Below the pieces are notes generated by a model. It had not been told where the DNA came from and ran no database searches. It worked only from the letters and a program-made list of their open reading frames with translations. From an uncultured Alistipes sp. (GTDB lineage: Bacteria; Bacteroidota; Bacteroidia; Bacteroidales; Rikenellaceae), in assembly GCA_900770635.1 (NCBI GenBank), contig CAAGLB010000099.1, positions 1 to 64,000 on the forward strand: a stretch of DNA of 64,000 nucleotides, written 5' to 3'. Positions 34,806 to 43,724 of the stretch are shown piece by piece (the first letter of the stretch is position 1; every line of letters starts with the position of its first letter). A program made the position numbers and the translations under genes.

Positions 34806-36998
34806 ATGAAAATCAAAAACTTACTATTAGCTCTTTTGGCATTGCCACTATTTATCGTGGCATGTGAGCCTGACAATCCTGTTGACGAGGTTAAGGACCC
34901 TACAGTAGCTGTGACTGCTGGCGTTGCTACCGAGAACACAATCGCTTTCACTGTAACATCTACCGAGGCTGACAAGGTGGCATACCTTGTTGTTGAGGGT
35001 AGTGAGGTTCCTACTGCATCTGAGGTATTAGCAAATGGTACTGAGATTGAGGCAAACAAGAGCGTAGAGCTTACTGCAACTGAGCTTAAGGCAGAGACAG
35101 AGTACACCATTGTTGCTGCTGCTCAGAACACTAAGGCTGTTGTTAAGGCTACTACAACAATGACAACTAAGGAGGCTGGCGAGACTCCTGGCCCTGGTCC
35201 AGAGCCTGAGGTCGAGAAGTTTGTGGCTACTCAGATCGTTACTGACTACGAGTCATACGAGGGCTTGCATATGTATGTTTTCGAGCTTGGTGACAAGGAG
35301 TGGAATAGCAATGGCTGGGGCGCTGATGGTGGCACATACTACTCATTCGCTATTATTGCTGCATCAAAGGGCAATGGCGTGCTTCCAAACGGCACCTACT
35401 CACTCGCTGAGACCTATTCTGCAAACACTATCGCTGGCGATTATTCATACCGCTACCAGATGGTTGACGGCCAAATGGCAAACGGCATGGAGATCTACAA
35501 AGATGCAAATGTTGTTATCACTGATGGCAAGATTGAGGCAAACATCGAGCTTGAGCGTGATGGCTCTATCCACCACGTAGTATTCGAGGGTAGCCTTGCT
35601 GTTGATGATGGTGGCAGTCAGAACCCTTCTGAGTTCGAGGCAACACACGTTGCCGACAAGTGGTACTGGGGTGGCTCATCGAACTACGGCTACAAGTATA
35701 TGGTTGCTGGCGAGAACTTCTCAGTAGATGTTCACTTCCAGCCACAGAACGCATCGGAGACAGCTATCACAGCAGGCACATACACATGGACAACAACAAC
35801 TATGTGGGGCTACAACGACTTCGAGGAGTTCACAACACGCACATTCACCGTTGATGGCACATCAGTGGCTGTTGATAGCGGTAAGGCTGTTGTAAGCAAC
35901 GAGGGCGACGAGTACCACATCGAGATGACTTTGATGGGTCGTGACGGCTTCACATACATGATTGAGTACAACGGCAAGCTCAACGACAAGGGTGATGTTG
36001 GCGGCGAGGACAATGCTCTTGTAGTTAACACTCTTGGCGAGGGTTCATACAACTCATCATACTACTTCTACACATTCAAGGCTGAGGGTGAGAACTTCTC
36101 GTTCAACCTCTTGGTAAACGAGTACCAGGCTAAGAATAATCAGATTCTTGCTGGCAGCTACACATATGCCCCTGGCAAGAGCTACGCTGGCAACAAGGAC
36201 TACTTCTACATTGATAGCTTCAAGCTCGACGGCGTGACATACAAGGCTTCTGAGGCATCTACAATGAGTGTTGAGGGCGACGGCAGCAACGTTGTTATCA
36301 CTCTTAACCTTGTTATGCAGTCTGGCGACCAGTTCAAGGTAACATACAATGGTAAGGTTGGTGGCTCAGTAAACGAGGGTGGCTCAACAGAGCTCACTAA
36401 GCTCGACACTCCTACTGTTGTTGGCATGGTTGAGGGCAACGCTGCAACTATCAGCTGGAACGAGATTGCTGGTGCTAAGAACTACACGGTGACATTGAAC
36501 GGCACAAAGGTTGACACCGTAGAGACTGCTTACATCGTTTACCAGAACCTCGAGTGGGATAGCCAGTACTCAGTATCTGTTGTTGCTAACCCTGCTGACG
36601 CTGCTGTAAACGCTGCTTCTGATGCTGGCACAGCAACATTTAGCATTGGCGCTAACCCAGACGCTGGCCAGGGTGGTGGCGATGGTGGCAACACAAGCGG
36701 CGAGGATTACACCGACTGGAACTTCTCAGCTTTCTACGACACCTCATCAGCTGTAATTACACTCACAAGCAAGGAGGATAACCGTGTTATCACCGCAAAG
36801 ACAAACGAGTTGGCATTCGCTAAGTTCTATGCAGACCCAACTCGCGGTAACTACATTACCGACATTACTGTTGATGGCGTAGCAACAACTGATGTAACAC
36901 CAGACTCATACATTGAGATTAGACAGACACAGGTTAATATCAGCCTTGTTATCAACGGCGTAACATACACAGGAACATCAAACGGCTTCTCTTACTAA
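34806..36998 (+). CDS. Array lipoprotein 1: FN3-like parts and at least three copies of a recurring beta module
   Basis: MKIKNLLLALLALPLFIVAC-EPDN is a lipoprotein signal with acidic residues right after the Cys, as in surface-exported lipoproteins. Residues 30-125 form an FN3-like domain; a GPGPEPE linker follows. Then three modules share a pattern ending in 'GTY...(D)GK/I...Y(N)GKV': about 140-275 (HMYVFELGDKEW...LPNGTYSL...HHVVFEGSL), 285-410 (TAGTYTW...FTYMIEYNGKL) and 415-525 (LAGSYTY...FKVTYNGKV). An FN3-like domain (TPTVVGMVEGNAATISWNEI) and a shorter last module complete the 730 residues. No BACON domain is obvious. Function unknown; likely glycan or protein binding at the cell surface. 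Confidence 0.8.
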   Translation: MKIKNLLLALLALPLFIVACEPDNPVDEVKDPTVAVTAGVATENTIAFTVTSTEADKVAYLVVEGSEVPTASEVLANGTEIEANKSVELTATELKAETEYTIVAAAQNTKAVVKATTTMTTKEAGETPGPGPEPEVEKFVATQIVTDYESYEGLHMYVFELGDKEWNSNGWGADGGTYYSFAIIAASKGNGVLPNGTYSLAETYSANTIAGDYSYRYQMVDGQMANGMEIYKDANVVITDGKIEANIELERDGSIHHVVFEGSLAVDDGGSQNPSEFEATHVADKWYWGGSSNYGYKYMVAGENFSVDVHFQPQNASETAITAGTYTWTTTTMWGYNDFEEFTTRTFTVDGTSVAVDSGKAVVSNEGDEYHIEMTLMGRDGFTYMIEYNGKLNDKGDVGGEDNALVVNTLGEGSYNSSYYFYTFKAEGENFSFNLLVNEYQAKNNQILAGSYTYAPGKSYAGNKDYFYIDSFKLDGVTYKASEASTMSVEGDGSNVVITLNLVMQSGDQFKVTYNGKVGGSVNEGGSTELTKLDTPTVVGMVEGNAATISWNEIAGAKNYTVTLNGTKVDTVETAYIVYQNLEWDSQYSVSVVANPADAAVNAASDAGTATFSIGANPDAGQGGGDGGNTSGEDYTDWNFSAFYDTSSAVITLTSKEDNRVITAKTNELAFAKFYADPTRGNYITDITVDGVATTDVTPDSYIEIRQTQVNISLVINGVTYTGTSNGFSY

Positions 36999-37015
36999 AC
37001 CTTTCGATGCATTAC

Positions 37016-37045
37016 ATGGACTGCTCTTAGGGGCAGTCCATTTTT
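37016..37045 (+). terminator. Terminator after array lipoprotein 1
   Basis: ATGGACTGC...GCAGTCCAT stem followed by TTTTT; leaves only about 20 bp to the next gene. Confidence 0.8.
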
Positions 37046-37063
37046 AAACTAAGAAAGATAACC

Positions 37064-37846
37064 ATGAACAGACTTTTATTATCATTTGCAACGATTGCTC
37101 TCTTGTTCGCAGCATGTGAGCCTTCAGCTCCTGCCGAGGAGAACGCAACGCTCACAATCACCTCGGGTAATACTATGGAGATAAGCCACGAGGGTGGCTC
37201 ATTCGAGATTACCTACACCTTGGAGGGTGCTAAGAAGGGCGCTAAGCCTACTGTTAACTGCAATGCTGAGTGGATCACCGACATTACGGTAGATGATACT
37301 ATCACCTTCAACACCACAGCAAACGAAGGCAACGAGCCACGTTTTGCCCCTATCGTGGTGAACTATGGCAGCAACACGCAGCAAGTAATAATCAAGCAGT
37401 TGGCATCAAACGAGGCTGCACTAAAGGCAACTTACTTCGGAGGCGAATACTACGGAAGCCTCTATAGTCCAGGTATGGGCAACTACTACGTCTTCCTTTC
37501 GGACAATGGCTTCAACGATAAGGGTATGGATATGCCTAACTCAAAATATTACTGCATGGACCTCTACGGACCACTCTACGAGGGCCCTGACGGCGGTGAG
37601 ATTACCCTACCAGTTGGTACATATACCTTGAATACGGATAAAGACCCACAGATGTGGACTATGGGCTGGAAATACTCACACTACCGTGAGACCGACTCTA
37701 CGGGCATGTCTCCTGAGGAGGTTGCTCTCGACCACGCAACATTGGTTGTTACTGAGGAGGGCGCAACATTTGAGTGCTCAACAGGCGATATTAAGCATCG
37801 TGTGGTATTTAATGGCCAGGCAACTATTATAGATGCACGCTACTAA
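37064..37846 (+). CDS. Array lipoprotein 2: one BACON domain plus one recurring module
   Basis: 260 residues. Signal MNRLLLSFATIALLFAAC-EPS with Cys 18. Residues 28-112 are a BACON domain: LTITSGNTMEISHEGGSFEITYTLEG, NAEWITDITVDDTITFNTTANEGNEPR, VNYGSNTQQVIIKQ. Residues 118-255 are a single copy of the module seen throughout this cluster: ATYFGGEYYGSL, NYYVFLSDNGF, YYCMDLYGPLY, ITLPVGTYTLNTD, and a closing HRVVFNGQA. This is the shortest member and the cleanest view of the BACON-plus-module layout. It probably reads from its own weak promoter or by run-through from lipoprotein 1. Confidence 0.85.
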   Translation: MNRLLLSFATIALLFAACEPSAPAEENATLTITSGNTMEISHEGGSFEITYTLEGAKKGAKPTVNCNAEWITDITVDDTITFNTTANEGNEPRFAPIVVNYGSNTQQVIIKQLASNEAALKATYFGGEYYGSLYSPGMGNYYVFLSDNGFNDKGMDMPNSKYYCMDLYGPLYEGPDGGEITLPVGTYTLNTDKDPQMWTMGWKYSHYRETDSTGMSPEEVALDHATLVVTEEGATFECSTGDIKHRVVFNGQATIIDARY

Positions 37847-37871
37847 TAGCGAGTTTCTGGCATAAAAGATG

Positions 37872-37903
37872 ATAATAGCGGGTGGACATCCACCCGCTAT
37901 TAT
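37872..37903 (+). terminator. Perfect terminator hairpin after array lipoprotein 2
   Basis: A 15-bp perfect stem, ATAATAGCGGGTGGA with TCCACCCGCTATTAT, around CA. The T-run is poor (ATATG), but stem strength and place support termination. Confidence 0.8.
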
Positions 37904-37955
37904 TATATGTGTATAAATTTTTGTGCTAGAATTATTGTATATTAATTATTTTTTG

Positions 37956-37963
37956 TATATTTG
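37956..37963 (+). promoter_or_regulatory. Predicted -7 element of array lipoprotein 3
   Basis: TATATTTG, with ATTG 18 bp upstream as possible -33 element, 49 bases before ATG 38012. Confidence 0.65.
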
Positions 37964-38011
37964 TAATAACGAAATCAGAATATTAAATAACAAAACCAAA
38001 AATTTACCACT

Positions 38012-40129
38012 ATGAAAAAGTTATTCTATCTTTTGTTGTGCTTGCCATTGCTGTTGGCAGCGTGTGAACCTGAACCTGCTCCAGAGCCAGCTAAGGATCC
38101 CGTATTGACACTAACGTCTGATGCAGAGATGGTGTTTACCATTGGTGGTGAGGGTACTATCACCTACACTCTTGAGAATGCCCCAGAGGGTGCGCTCCCA
38201 ACTGCAACGTGTGAGGCTGATTGGATTTTGGACCTTGAGGTTGCCGAGACTATTACATTCGAAGTTGTATTCCCAGTTCCTTATCTTTCGGAGGATTTAG
38301 AGTCTGTAATTAAGGTTGCATACGAGGAGCAGTCGTTCGAGGTTACTGTAAAGTGCTTGAAGCAGGAGGTACCTTACGTTTTGAACGTTGAGATGGCGGC
38401 TGCAGCACGTATTCCAAGCGTGGAGTATGGCTTGGCTGATAACTACTTCGTATTGGCATTTGCTGACGACGCGGAGAACATCGAGCTTGGTCTATTCTTG
38501 GTAGGCGCAGAGGGTGAGACTATCCTTCAGGCTGGCGAGTATCAGGATGGTGATGGTTCGCTTCTTGTAGAGGATTGTCAGGTTGTTGTATGGGAGCCAG
38601 CGGCTGCTTATGAGTTTGAGTCAGGTTGGGTGAAGGTAGAGAAGGATGGCGAGAACTACTCTTTCGACATCTTGTTGAGAGACGATGCTGTTCAGCCATA
38701 CCACTTCACATACGAGGGTCCTGTGATGGATATGGAGCCAGCAGATAAGCCTGAGCCACAGGAGTTCAACCCTGTAAAGGTTGAGGCATACCGCGCAGAT
38801 AGCTGGGATCTCGGCAACTTCGAGCTCGACCTCTATATTGATGATAATAACTACCACTCATTGGATATGCAGGATTTGGTAAATCCTAACGACAAATATC
38901 TATCTGAGGGTAACTACACCATAGCTAATGGTGGCATTACAAGCTGGTCAAACTTCTTGTGGAACATCGAGACTGGCGAGGGTGCTTATGTTGCAGATGC
39001 TGAGATAGCACTCTCACACAACGATGATGGCACATCAACAATTGTTGGTTTCATTGAGTCTGAGTATGGCGATCACCTAAATATCAACTGGACAGGCGTT
39101 ATCGATGGCTTTACCTTTGGCGGTGAGACTCCAGAACCAGCAGAGGATATAGTATTCAACGCTCCTTATTTCGCTGGCGAGTATTACACTCCAACTGAGG
39201 TGGGCGCAGGCAAGGATACTTACAACTACTACGTTATACTCTCTGATACAGTGATAGACGGCGGTTATGCTAAGGTAGGTGCTACTTACTTCTACTTCGA
39301 CCTATACAACACTGAATTCAACGAGAATATCACTATTCCTAATGGCGTTTATACATTCGACCCAAGCGACAGTTGTGACAACTTGACTTGTGGTGCATAC
39401 TATACATATGGTTTCTATAAGCAGGACGCCGAGACTGCGGTTTGGTATCTTCCAGTATCAGGCACAGTAACTGTTAGCGACAACAAGATCGTAGCAGAGT
39501 TCGTATTGGAGGATGGTCGCAAGGCTACCGTTACATATGAGGGTAATATCTCATTGGGCAATACAGGTGGTGGCGACAATGGTGGCAATGGCATGTCTAC
39601 ACTTGAGGGCGACCTTGAGCTTAATGCTACAGGTTGGACACACCTCGCAGAGTATTATGGCGACTACTACACTGCAGATACCGACAACTGGTTCGTACAG
39701 GTATACGAGGACCCATATACTGGTAACGGTGGTTACTTGTTGCTCGACCTTTTGGTAGACCCATCAAACGACGACTGGAGAGGTACATACACCGTTCTTA
39801 CAGACCTCAGCGATGCTAAGGGCAAGTTCGTTGCAGGTGGCGTTGACGAGGATAGCTATATGGTTGGTTGCTGGTATGCAGAGCTTGCAGATGGTGATAT
39901 CGGTGGTGCTATGGCTCCTATTGTTGATGGTACTATCACAATCACAGCAGGTGATAATGGTGCAATGACCATCGCTTACGACTGCGTAGACGACAATGGC
40001 AATAAGATTACAGGCAGTGTTTCTGCCGAGGCTTATGCTGGTGGCTACTCAGCAAAGGCGCTAAGCGCAAATCAGAACAAGAAATCTAATGTGAGTGCTA
40101 AGATGCAGAAGGTGAACCACCGCCGCTAA
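38012..40129 (+). CDS. Array lipoprotein 3: one BACON domain and four recurring modules
   Basis: 705 residues. MKKLFYLLLCLPLLLAAC-EPEPAPEP is a surface-type lipobox. Residues 30-115 form a BACON domain (LTLTSDAEMVFTIGGEGTITYTLEN, EADWILDLEVAETITFEV). Four modules follow: about 125-245 (DNYFVLAFADD...YHFTYEGPV), 252-365 (NFELDLYIDDN...LNINWTGVI), 375-515 (PYFAGEYYTP, NYYVILSDTVID, YFYFDLYN, ITIPNGVYTF, ATVTYEGNI) and 530-675 (EYYGDYYTADTDNWFVQVYED, LLLDLLVDPS, GTYTVL, PIVDGTITI). The last two types recur in the same order in array lipoprotein 7. The C-terminus is basic (KKSNVSAKMQKVNHRR). Confidence 0.85.
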   Translation: MKKLFYLLLCLPLLLAACEPEPAPEPAKDPVLTLTSDAEMVFTIGGEGTITYTLENAPEGALPTATCEADWILDLEVAETITFEVVFPVPYLSEDLESVIKVAYEEQSFEVTVKCLKQEVPYVLNVEMAAAARIPSVEYGLADNYFVLAFADDAENIELGLFLVGAEGETILQAGEYQDGDGSLLVEDCQVVVWEPAAAYEFESGWVKVEKDGENYSFDILLRDDAVQPYHFTYEGPVMDMEPADKPEPQEFNPVKVEAYRADSWDLGNFELDLYIDDNNYHSLDMQDLVNPNDKYLSEGNYTIANGGITSWSNFLWNIETGEGAYVADAEIALSHNDDGTSTIVGFIESEYGDHLNINWTGVIDGFTFGGETPEPAEDIVFNAPYFAGEYYTPTEVGAGKDTYNYYVILSDTVIDGGYAKVGATYFYFDLYNTEFNENITIPNGVYTFDPSDSCDNLTCGAYYTYGFYKQDAETAVWYLPVSGTVTVSDNKIVAEFVLEDGRKATVTYEGNISLGNTGGGDNGGNGMSTLEGDLELNATGWTHLAEYYGDYYTADTDNWFVQVYEDPYTGNGGYLLLDLLVDPSNDDWRGTYTVLTDLSDAKGKFVAGGVDEDSYMVGCWYAELADGDIGGAMAPIVDGTITITAGDNGAMTIAYDCVDDNGNKITGSVSAEAYAGGYSAKALSANQNKKSNVSAKMQKVNHRR

Positions 40130-40151
40130 AAGCATAGCACCATAAACACAT

Positions 40152-40190
40152 GGGGCTACCATCCGATAATCGGGTGGTAGTCCTTTTTTT
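40152..40190 (+). terminator. Terminator after array lipoprotein 3
   Basis: GGGGCTACCATCCGA...ATCGGGTGGTAGTCC followed by eight T. Confidence 0.9.
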
Positions 40191-40291
40191 TGGACATCAT
40201 GTGTGGCTCATCGGCAACAATCAATCGTTAATCAACACCCCGATGTTATTACTTTTTTCTTAATTAAGAACTTTATTTGCATTATTTATTA

Positions 40292-40299
40292 TATATTTG
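40292..40299 (+). promoter_or_regulatory. Predicted -7 element of array lipoprotein 4
   Basis: TATATTTG, 78 bases before ATG 40378; no convincing -33 element at the usual distance. Confidence 0.55.
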
Positions 40300-40377
40300 C
40301 AACGTGGATAGGATTTTTATCCAAAAATAGATAATTTGCAGAATATCGCATTAACAAATAACTAATAACAACTAACT

Positions 40378-42078
40378 ATGAGAAAGCTATTTTATCTTTT
40401 GTTGGCATTGCCATTGGTACTTGCCGCTTGTGAGCCAGAGCCAACTCCAGAGCCAGAGCCAGAGAAGAAGGCCCAGTTGATTCTCACCTCTGACGAGGTT
40501 ATGAACTTCAAGGCTGAGGGTGGTCAGGGCCTTATCGACTACACTCTTGTTAACGCCAAGGAGGGTGCTGAGTTTGCATCGCAGTGCGAGGCTGAGTGGA
40601 TCTCAGACTTCGTTTTTGGCGAGGACATCACATTCGTTGTTGCTGCTAACGAGGGCGAGCCTCGTGAGGCTAAGATCGTTATCACCTATGCTGAGGCATC
40701 TATGGAGGTTACCGTTAAGCAGGCTGAGAAGACAGAGGCTCCTGCAGCTCCTGCTATCGTAATCACATCTGAGAACCCTATGGAGTTCGACATGAACGGT
40801 GGCATCGGCACTATCAAATACACTATCGAGAACCCTGTCCAGGGCGTATCGCTCACTGCTAAGGCTGACGCAGCATGGATCGATCAGACTACAGTTCAGG
40901 CTGAGAAGGTTATCTTCCAGGTTTTGGCTAACGAGGTTGAGGAGGCTCGTGAGGGTAAGATCACTTTGACATACGGTATGCTCGAGCCAGTTGAGGTTAT
41001 CGTTAAGCAGGATGCATATGTTGCTCCAGCTCCTGTATTCAACTTCGAGCCTGCAACTATGGAGGTTAATGCTGAGGGTGGCGCACAGAGCGTTGCTTAC
41101 ACTATTGAGAACGCTATCGAGGGCACAGAGGTTTCAGCTACTTGCGAGGTAGCATGGATATCTAACCTCGTTGTTGCTAATGGCACTATGACCTTCGATG
41201 TAGCAGCTAACGATGAGTCTCTTCGTCAGGCTATCATCACTTTGACCTATGGCGACTATGCGTTTGAGTATGTCGTTAAGCAGCTCCCAGAGAACTATAA
41301 CCCAGGCCTAAACTACCTCGCATTCACAGTTGTTGAGGCTTGGGCAGACCTTAAGGAGGGTGGTAACGTATGGAACGTAACATTCGTTGAGCACGACGAC
41401 CTATTGGGTGATATGCAGACTGTAATCAGCTTCTACATTGAGGAGGCTAACGTTCACAGCCTTGTTTCAGGTACATACTCTTCTGCCGAGGGCACAATCT
41501 TGCTCAACTCTGCTTCACGCAACGGCTACTCTACTTACCGTGCTAACGCATCGTTGGCAACTGATATCTCGGATGCATCGTTTGTTGTTGCCGTAGATAC
41601 TGATACTCAGACTATCTCATTCGATGGCTCGTTCCAGGCTGGTAACGACGTAGTGGCATTGAGCTACTCAGGCGCAGTACGTGGCATGGACCTTTCAGGT
41701 AACACATCTAACGAGGTTAACTGCACAGATTGGAAGTGGTTCAACAAGAACTGGCAGGATACTACCGAGTGTCTCTTCACTGGTAGATCATCAGACAACG
41801 CTTTGGAGATCATGTTCCACATCCAGCACTCTGGTGGTACAAAGGTTATCCCTGCAGGCACATACAACGTAGCTCCTTATCAGCAATTGGGCGACGTATT
41901 GGCTAACTCTTCAACAGTTACCTACAACTCTGTTAAGGGTAGCTTAAGCTCAGGTTACATCAAAGTAAGCCACGGTCGTGGTATATACATGTTTGAGTTC
42001 GACATTACTGATGAGTATGGTCGTCGTTTCACTGGTGGCTACGCTGGTGAGCTTGGCAATGGCGGTACAAACCCATAA
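40378..42078 (+). CDS. Array lipoprotein 4: three BACON domains and two recurring modules
   Basis: 566 residues. Signal MRKLFYLLLALPLVLAAC-EPEPTPEPEPEKK. Three BACON domains in tandem: about 32-112 (LTSDEVMNFKAEGGQGLIDYTL, EAEWISDFVFGEDITFVV), 120-210 (ITSENPMEFDMNGGIGTIKYTI, DAAWIDQTTVQAEKVIFQV) and 214-302 (FEPATMEVNAEGGAQSVAYTIEN, EVAWISNLVVANGTMTFDV). Two modules follow, about 310-440 (FYIEEANVHSLVSGTYSS...ALSYSGAV) and 448-560 (LEIMFHIQHSGG...IPAGTYNVA...FTGGYAGEL). BACON stands for Bacteroidetes-associated carbohydrate-binding often N-terminal; mucin or complex-glycan binding is the usual proposal. Confidence 0.87.
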   Translation: MRKLFYLLLALPLVLAACEPEPTPEPEPEKKAQLILTSDEVMNFKAEGGQGLIDYTLVNAKEGAEFASQCEAEWISDFVFGEDITFVVAANEGEPREAKIVITYAEASMEVTVKQAEKTEAPAAPAIVITSENPMEFDMNGGIGTIKYTIENPVQGVSLTAKADAAWIDQTTVQAEKVIFQVLANEVEEAREGKITLTYGMLEPVEVIVKQDAYVAPAPVFNFEPATMEVNAEGGAQSVAYTIENAIEGTEVSATCEVAWISNLVVANGTMTFDVAANDESLRQAIITLTYGDYAFEYVVKQLPENYNPGLNYLAFTVVEAWADLKEGGNVWNVTFVEHDDLLGDMQTVISFYIEEANVHSLVSGTYSSAEGTILLNSASRNGYSTYRANASLATDISDASFVVAVDTDTQTISFDGSFQAGNDVVALSYSGAVRGMDLSGNTSNEVNCTDWKWFNKNWQDTTECLFTGRSSDNALEIMFHIQHSGGTKVIPAGTYNVAPYQQLGDVLANSSTVTYNSVKGSLSSGYIKVSHGRGIYMFEFDITDEYGRRFTGGYAGELGNGGTNP

Positions 42079-42103
42079 TAGTTATCACCAGTAACTTTAA
42101 TAT

Positions 42104-42137
42104 GCCTGTCCAACCATTGGGTTGGGCAGGCTTTTTT
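42104..42137 (+). terminator. Terminator after array lipoprotein 4
   Basis: GCCTGTCCAACC-ATTG-GGTTGGGCAGGC followed by TTTTTT. Confidence 0.9.
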
Positions 42138-42200
42138 ATTATAAGAATATCTATTTTAGTAAAACTTTGCACTATTTAGTAGTAATTGTAAAAAATAGTA

Positions 42201-42208
42201 TATATTTG
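42201..42208 (+). promoter_or_regulatory. Predicted -7 element of the operon of array lipoproteins 5-7
   Basis: TATATTTG, 73 bases before ATG 42282. It probably serves all three following genes, since no terminator is seen between them. Confidence 0.6.
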
Positions 42209-42281
42209 TATTGTGAAAATGTTTTTTGATTAACAATACACAAAAATAGGTTTGCAGACGAAATACTAAAAACATAAAACA

Positions 42282-43718
42282 ATGAAACATCTTTTTGCAC
42301 TACTCATTGCATTGCCACTACTAATGACGGCGTGCAACAACCAAGTGGACACCCCCACACCTCCAAGCACAAAGCCCGCATTGGAGCTAACATCAGCGCC
42401 AACAATGGACTTCGAGGCCGAGGGTGGCAAGGGCGAGATTAGCTACAACCTAACAAAGGGTGACAATGCATTCGACAGCGACTCGGCGATAATAGGCCAG
42501 CTATCGCCTGTGACCATCACATGCGACGACGAGTGGATAAAAGTACTCGAGGATGAGTCTACATTCGGCATCATCAAGTTTGAGGTAGGCGCAAACACCT
42601 CTACCGAGCAGCGCTCAGGATCAATAACTGCCACATACTCGGCAGAGTCGTTCACAGTGACAATCAACCAGGCAGCTGGCCCTGAGACCCCTGTAATCGA
42701 GGGCTGGGCAGTGGTTGGCTCGATGACAAACAACTGGGATGTTGAGGCAGCAATCGTCATGGAGACCATCGAGGGCTACTATGTTGCTCGTGGCGTGGAG
42801 GTTGCAGCAACAGACTCGTTCAAGTTTGCCAAGGATGGCACATTGCAGAACTCACTTGGCGGCAACGGCCAGGCAGCAGAGCGCGACTACAAATACCCTG
42901 CATCGAAGTATGGCAGCGACATTCGTGTTAAGGAGGCTGGCACATACGACCTATACATCAACGAGGCTCTCGACACCTACTACGTAATGAGCGAGGGCAA
43001 GCTTCCATCAGAGGCTAACGAGGTGATTGCTCAGGGTGAAGACATTTGGTACGTAACAGGCCTCGGCGAGACTCAGCGTATGCGCAAGTCGGGCATCTTC
43101 CAGTCTATCACAAGTGTTGAGCTCGACGAGGATGGCTTCAAACTCTACCATAGCCTTAACAACCTCACCTATGGTGCAGCAGAGGACTCAACAGCAGAGA
43201 TTGGCGAGGAGATTGCCGTATCGTCAGATGCGGAGGCAAGCATCAAGGTAGAGGCTGAGAGCGACAAGCTTTACGACATCTACTTCAGTGTTGAGATGAG
43301 CAAGCTATGGGTTATGCCACGTGGTAGCAAGCCCGATGTATTGTACACATGCAACTATGCTGAGGGCGTATGGTTCACAACCAAGAACTTCATGATTAGT
43401 CTTAAGGCTGATGGTATGCGCATAACCCTCGACTGCGATAGCGCCGTAAACCATGAAAATGCTATCATCCCAGAGGCTACCTACGCTGTTGGTGGCGAGA
43501 ATGGCTATGTAATCAACGTGGAGGGTTGCGAGGTTGCTAATGAGGATGGTAAAAACCCAATCTACAGCGGCTCTGTAACCATTACCCACCTCGAGGAGGG
43601 CTACGACATCTATGTAGATGTTGTCACCACCAAGCAACACCGCATTCGCGCTCAATACACTGGTAAGGTATCATCTAACCAGTTCATGGGTGGTCCTATT
43701 ACTAATCCAGGCAAGTAA
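42282..43718 (+). CDS. Array lipoprotein 5: BACON domain, SusE/SusF-like domains and a recurring module
   Basis: 478 residues. MKHLFALLIALPLLMTAC-NNQVD lacks the CEP start of its neighbours. Residues 28-130 are a BACON domain with a slight insertion (LTSAPTMDFEAEGGKGEISYNL, DDEWIKVLEDESTFGIIKFEV). Residues 140-245 (GWAVVGSMTNNWDVEAAIVME, YYVARGVEVAATDSFKFAKDG, AGTYDLYINEALDTYYV) resemble the SusE/SusF starch-binding fold; a second, more divergent copy covers about 248-350 (DIWYVTGLGETQRMRKSGIFQ, DIYFSVEMSKLWVMP). The last 120 residues are the recurring module (IIPEATYAVGGE, RIRAQYTGKV). A surface glycan-binding role is likely. The next gene starts 6 bp later. Confidence 0.85.
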   Translation: MKHLFALLIALPLLMTACNNQVDTPTPPSTKPALELTSAPTMDFEAEGGKGEISYNLTKGDNAFDSDSAIIGQLSPVTITCDDEWIKVLEDESTFGIIKFEVGANTSTEQRSGSITATYSAESFTVTINQAAGPETPVIEGWAVVGSMTNNWDVEAAIVMETIEGYYVARGVEVAATDSFKFAKDGTLQNSLGGNGQAAERDYKYPASKYGSDIRVKEAGTYDLYINEALDTYYVMSEGKLPSEANEVIAQGEDIWYVTGLGETQRMRKSGIFQSITSVELDEDGFKLYHSLNNLTYGAAEDSTAEIGEEIAVSSDAEASIKVEAESDKLYDIYFSVEMSKLWVMPRGSKPDVLYTCNYAEGVWFTTKNFMISLKADGMRITLDCDSAVNHENAIIPEATYAVGGENGYVINVEGCEVANEDGKNPIYSGSVTITHLEEGYDIYVDVVTTKQHRIRAQYTGKVSSNQFMGGPITNPGK

Positions 43719-43724
43719 TCGACG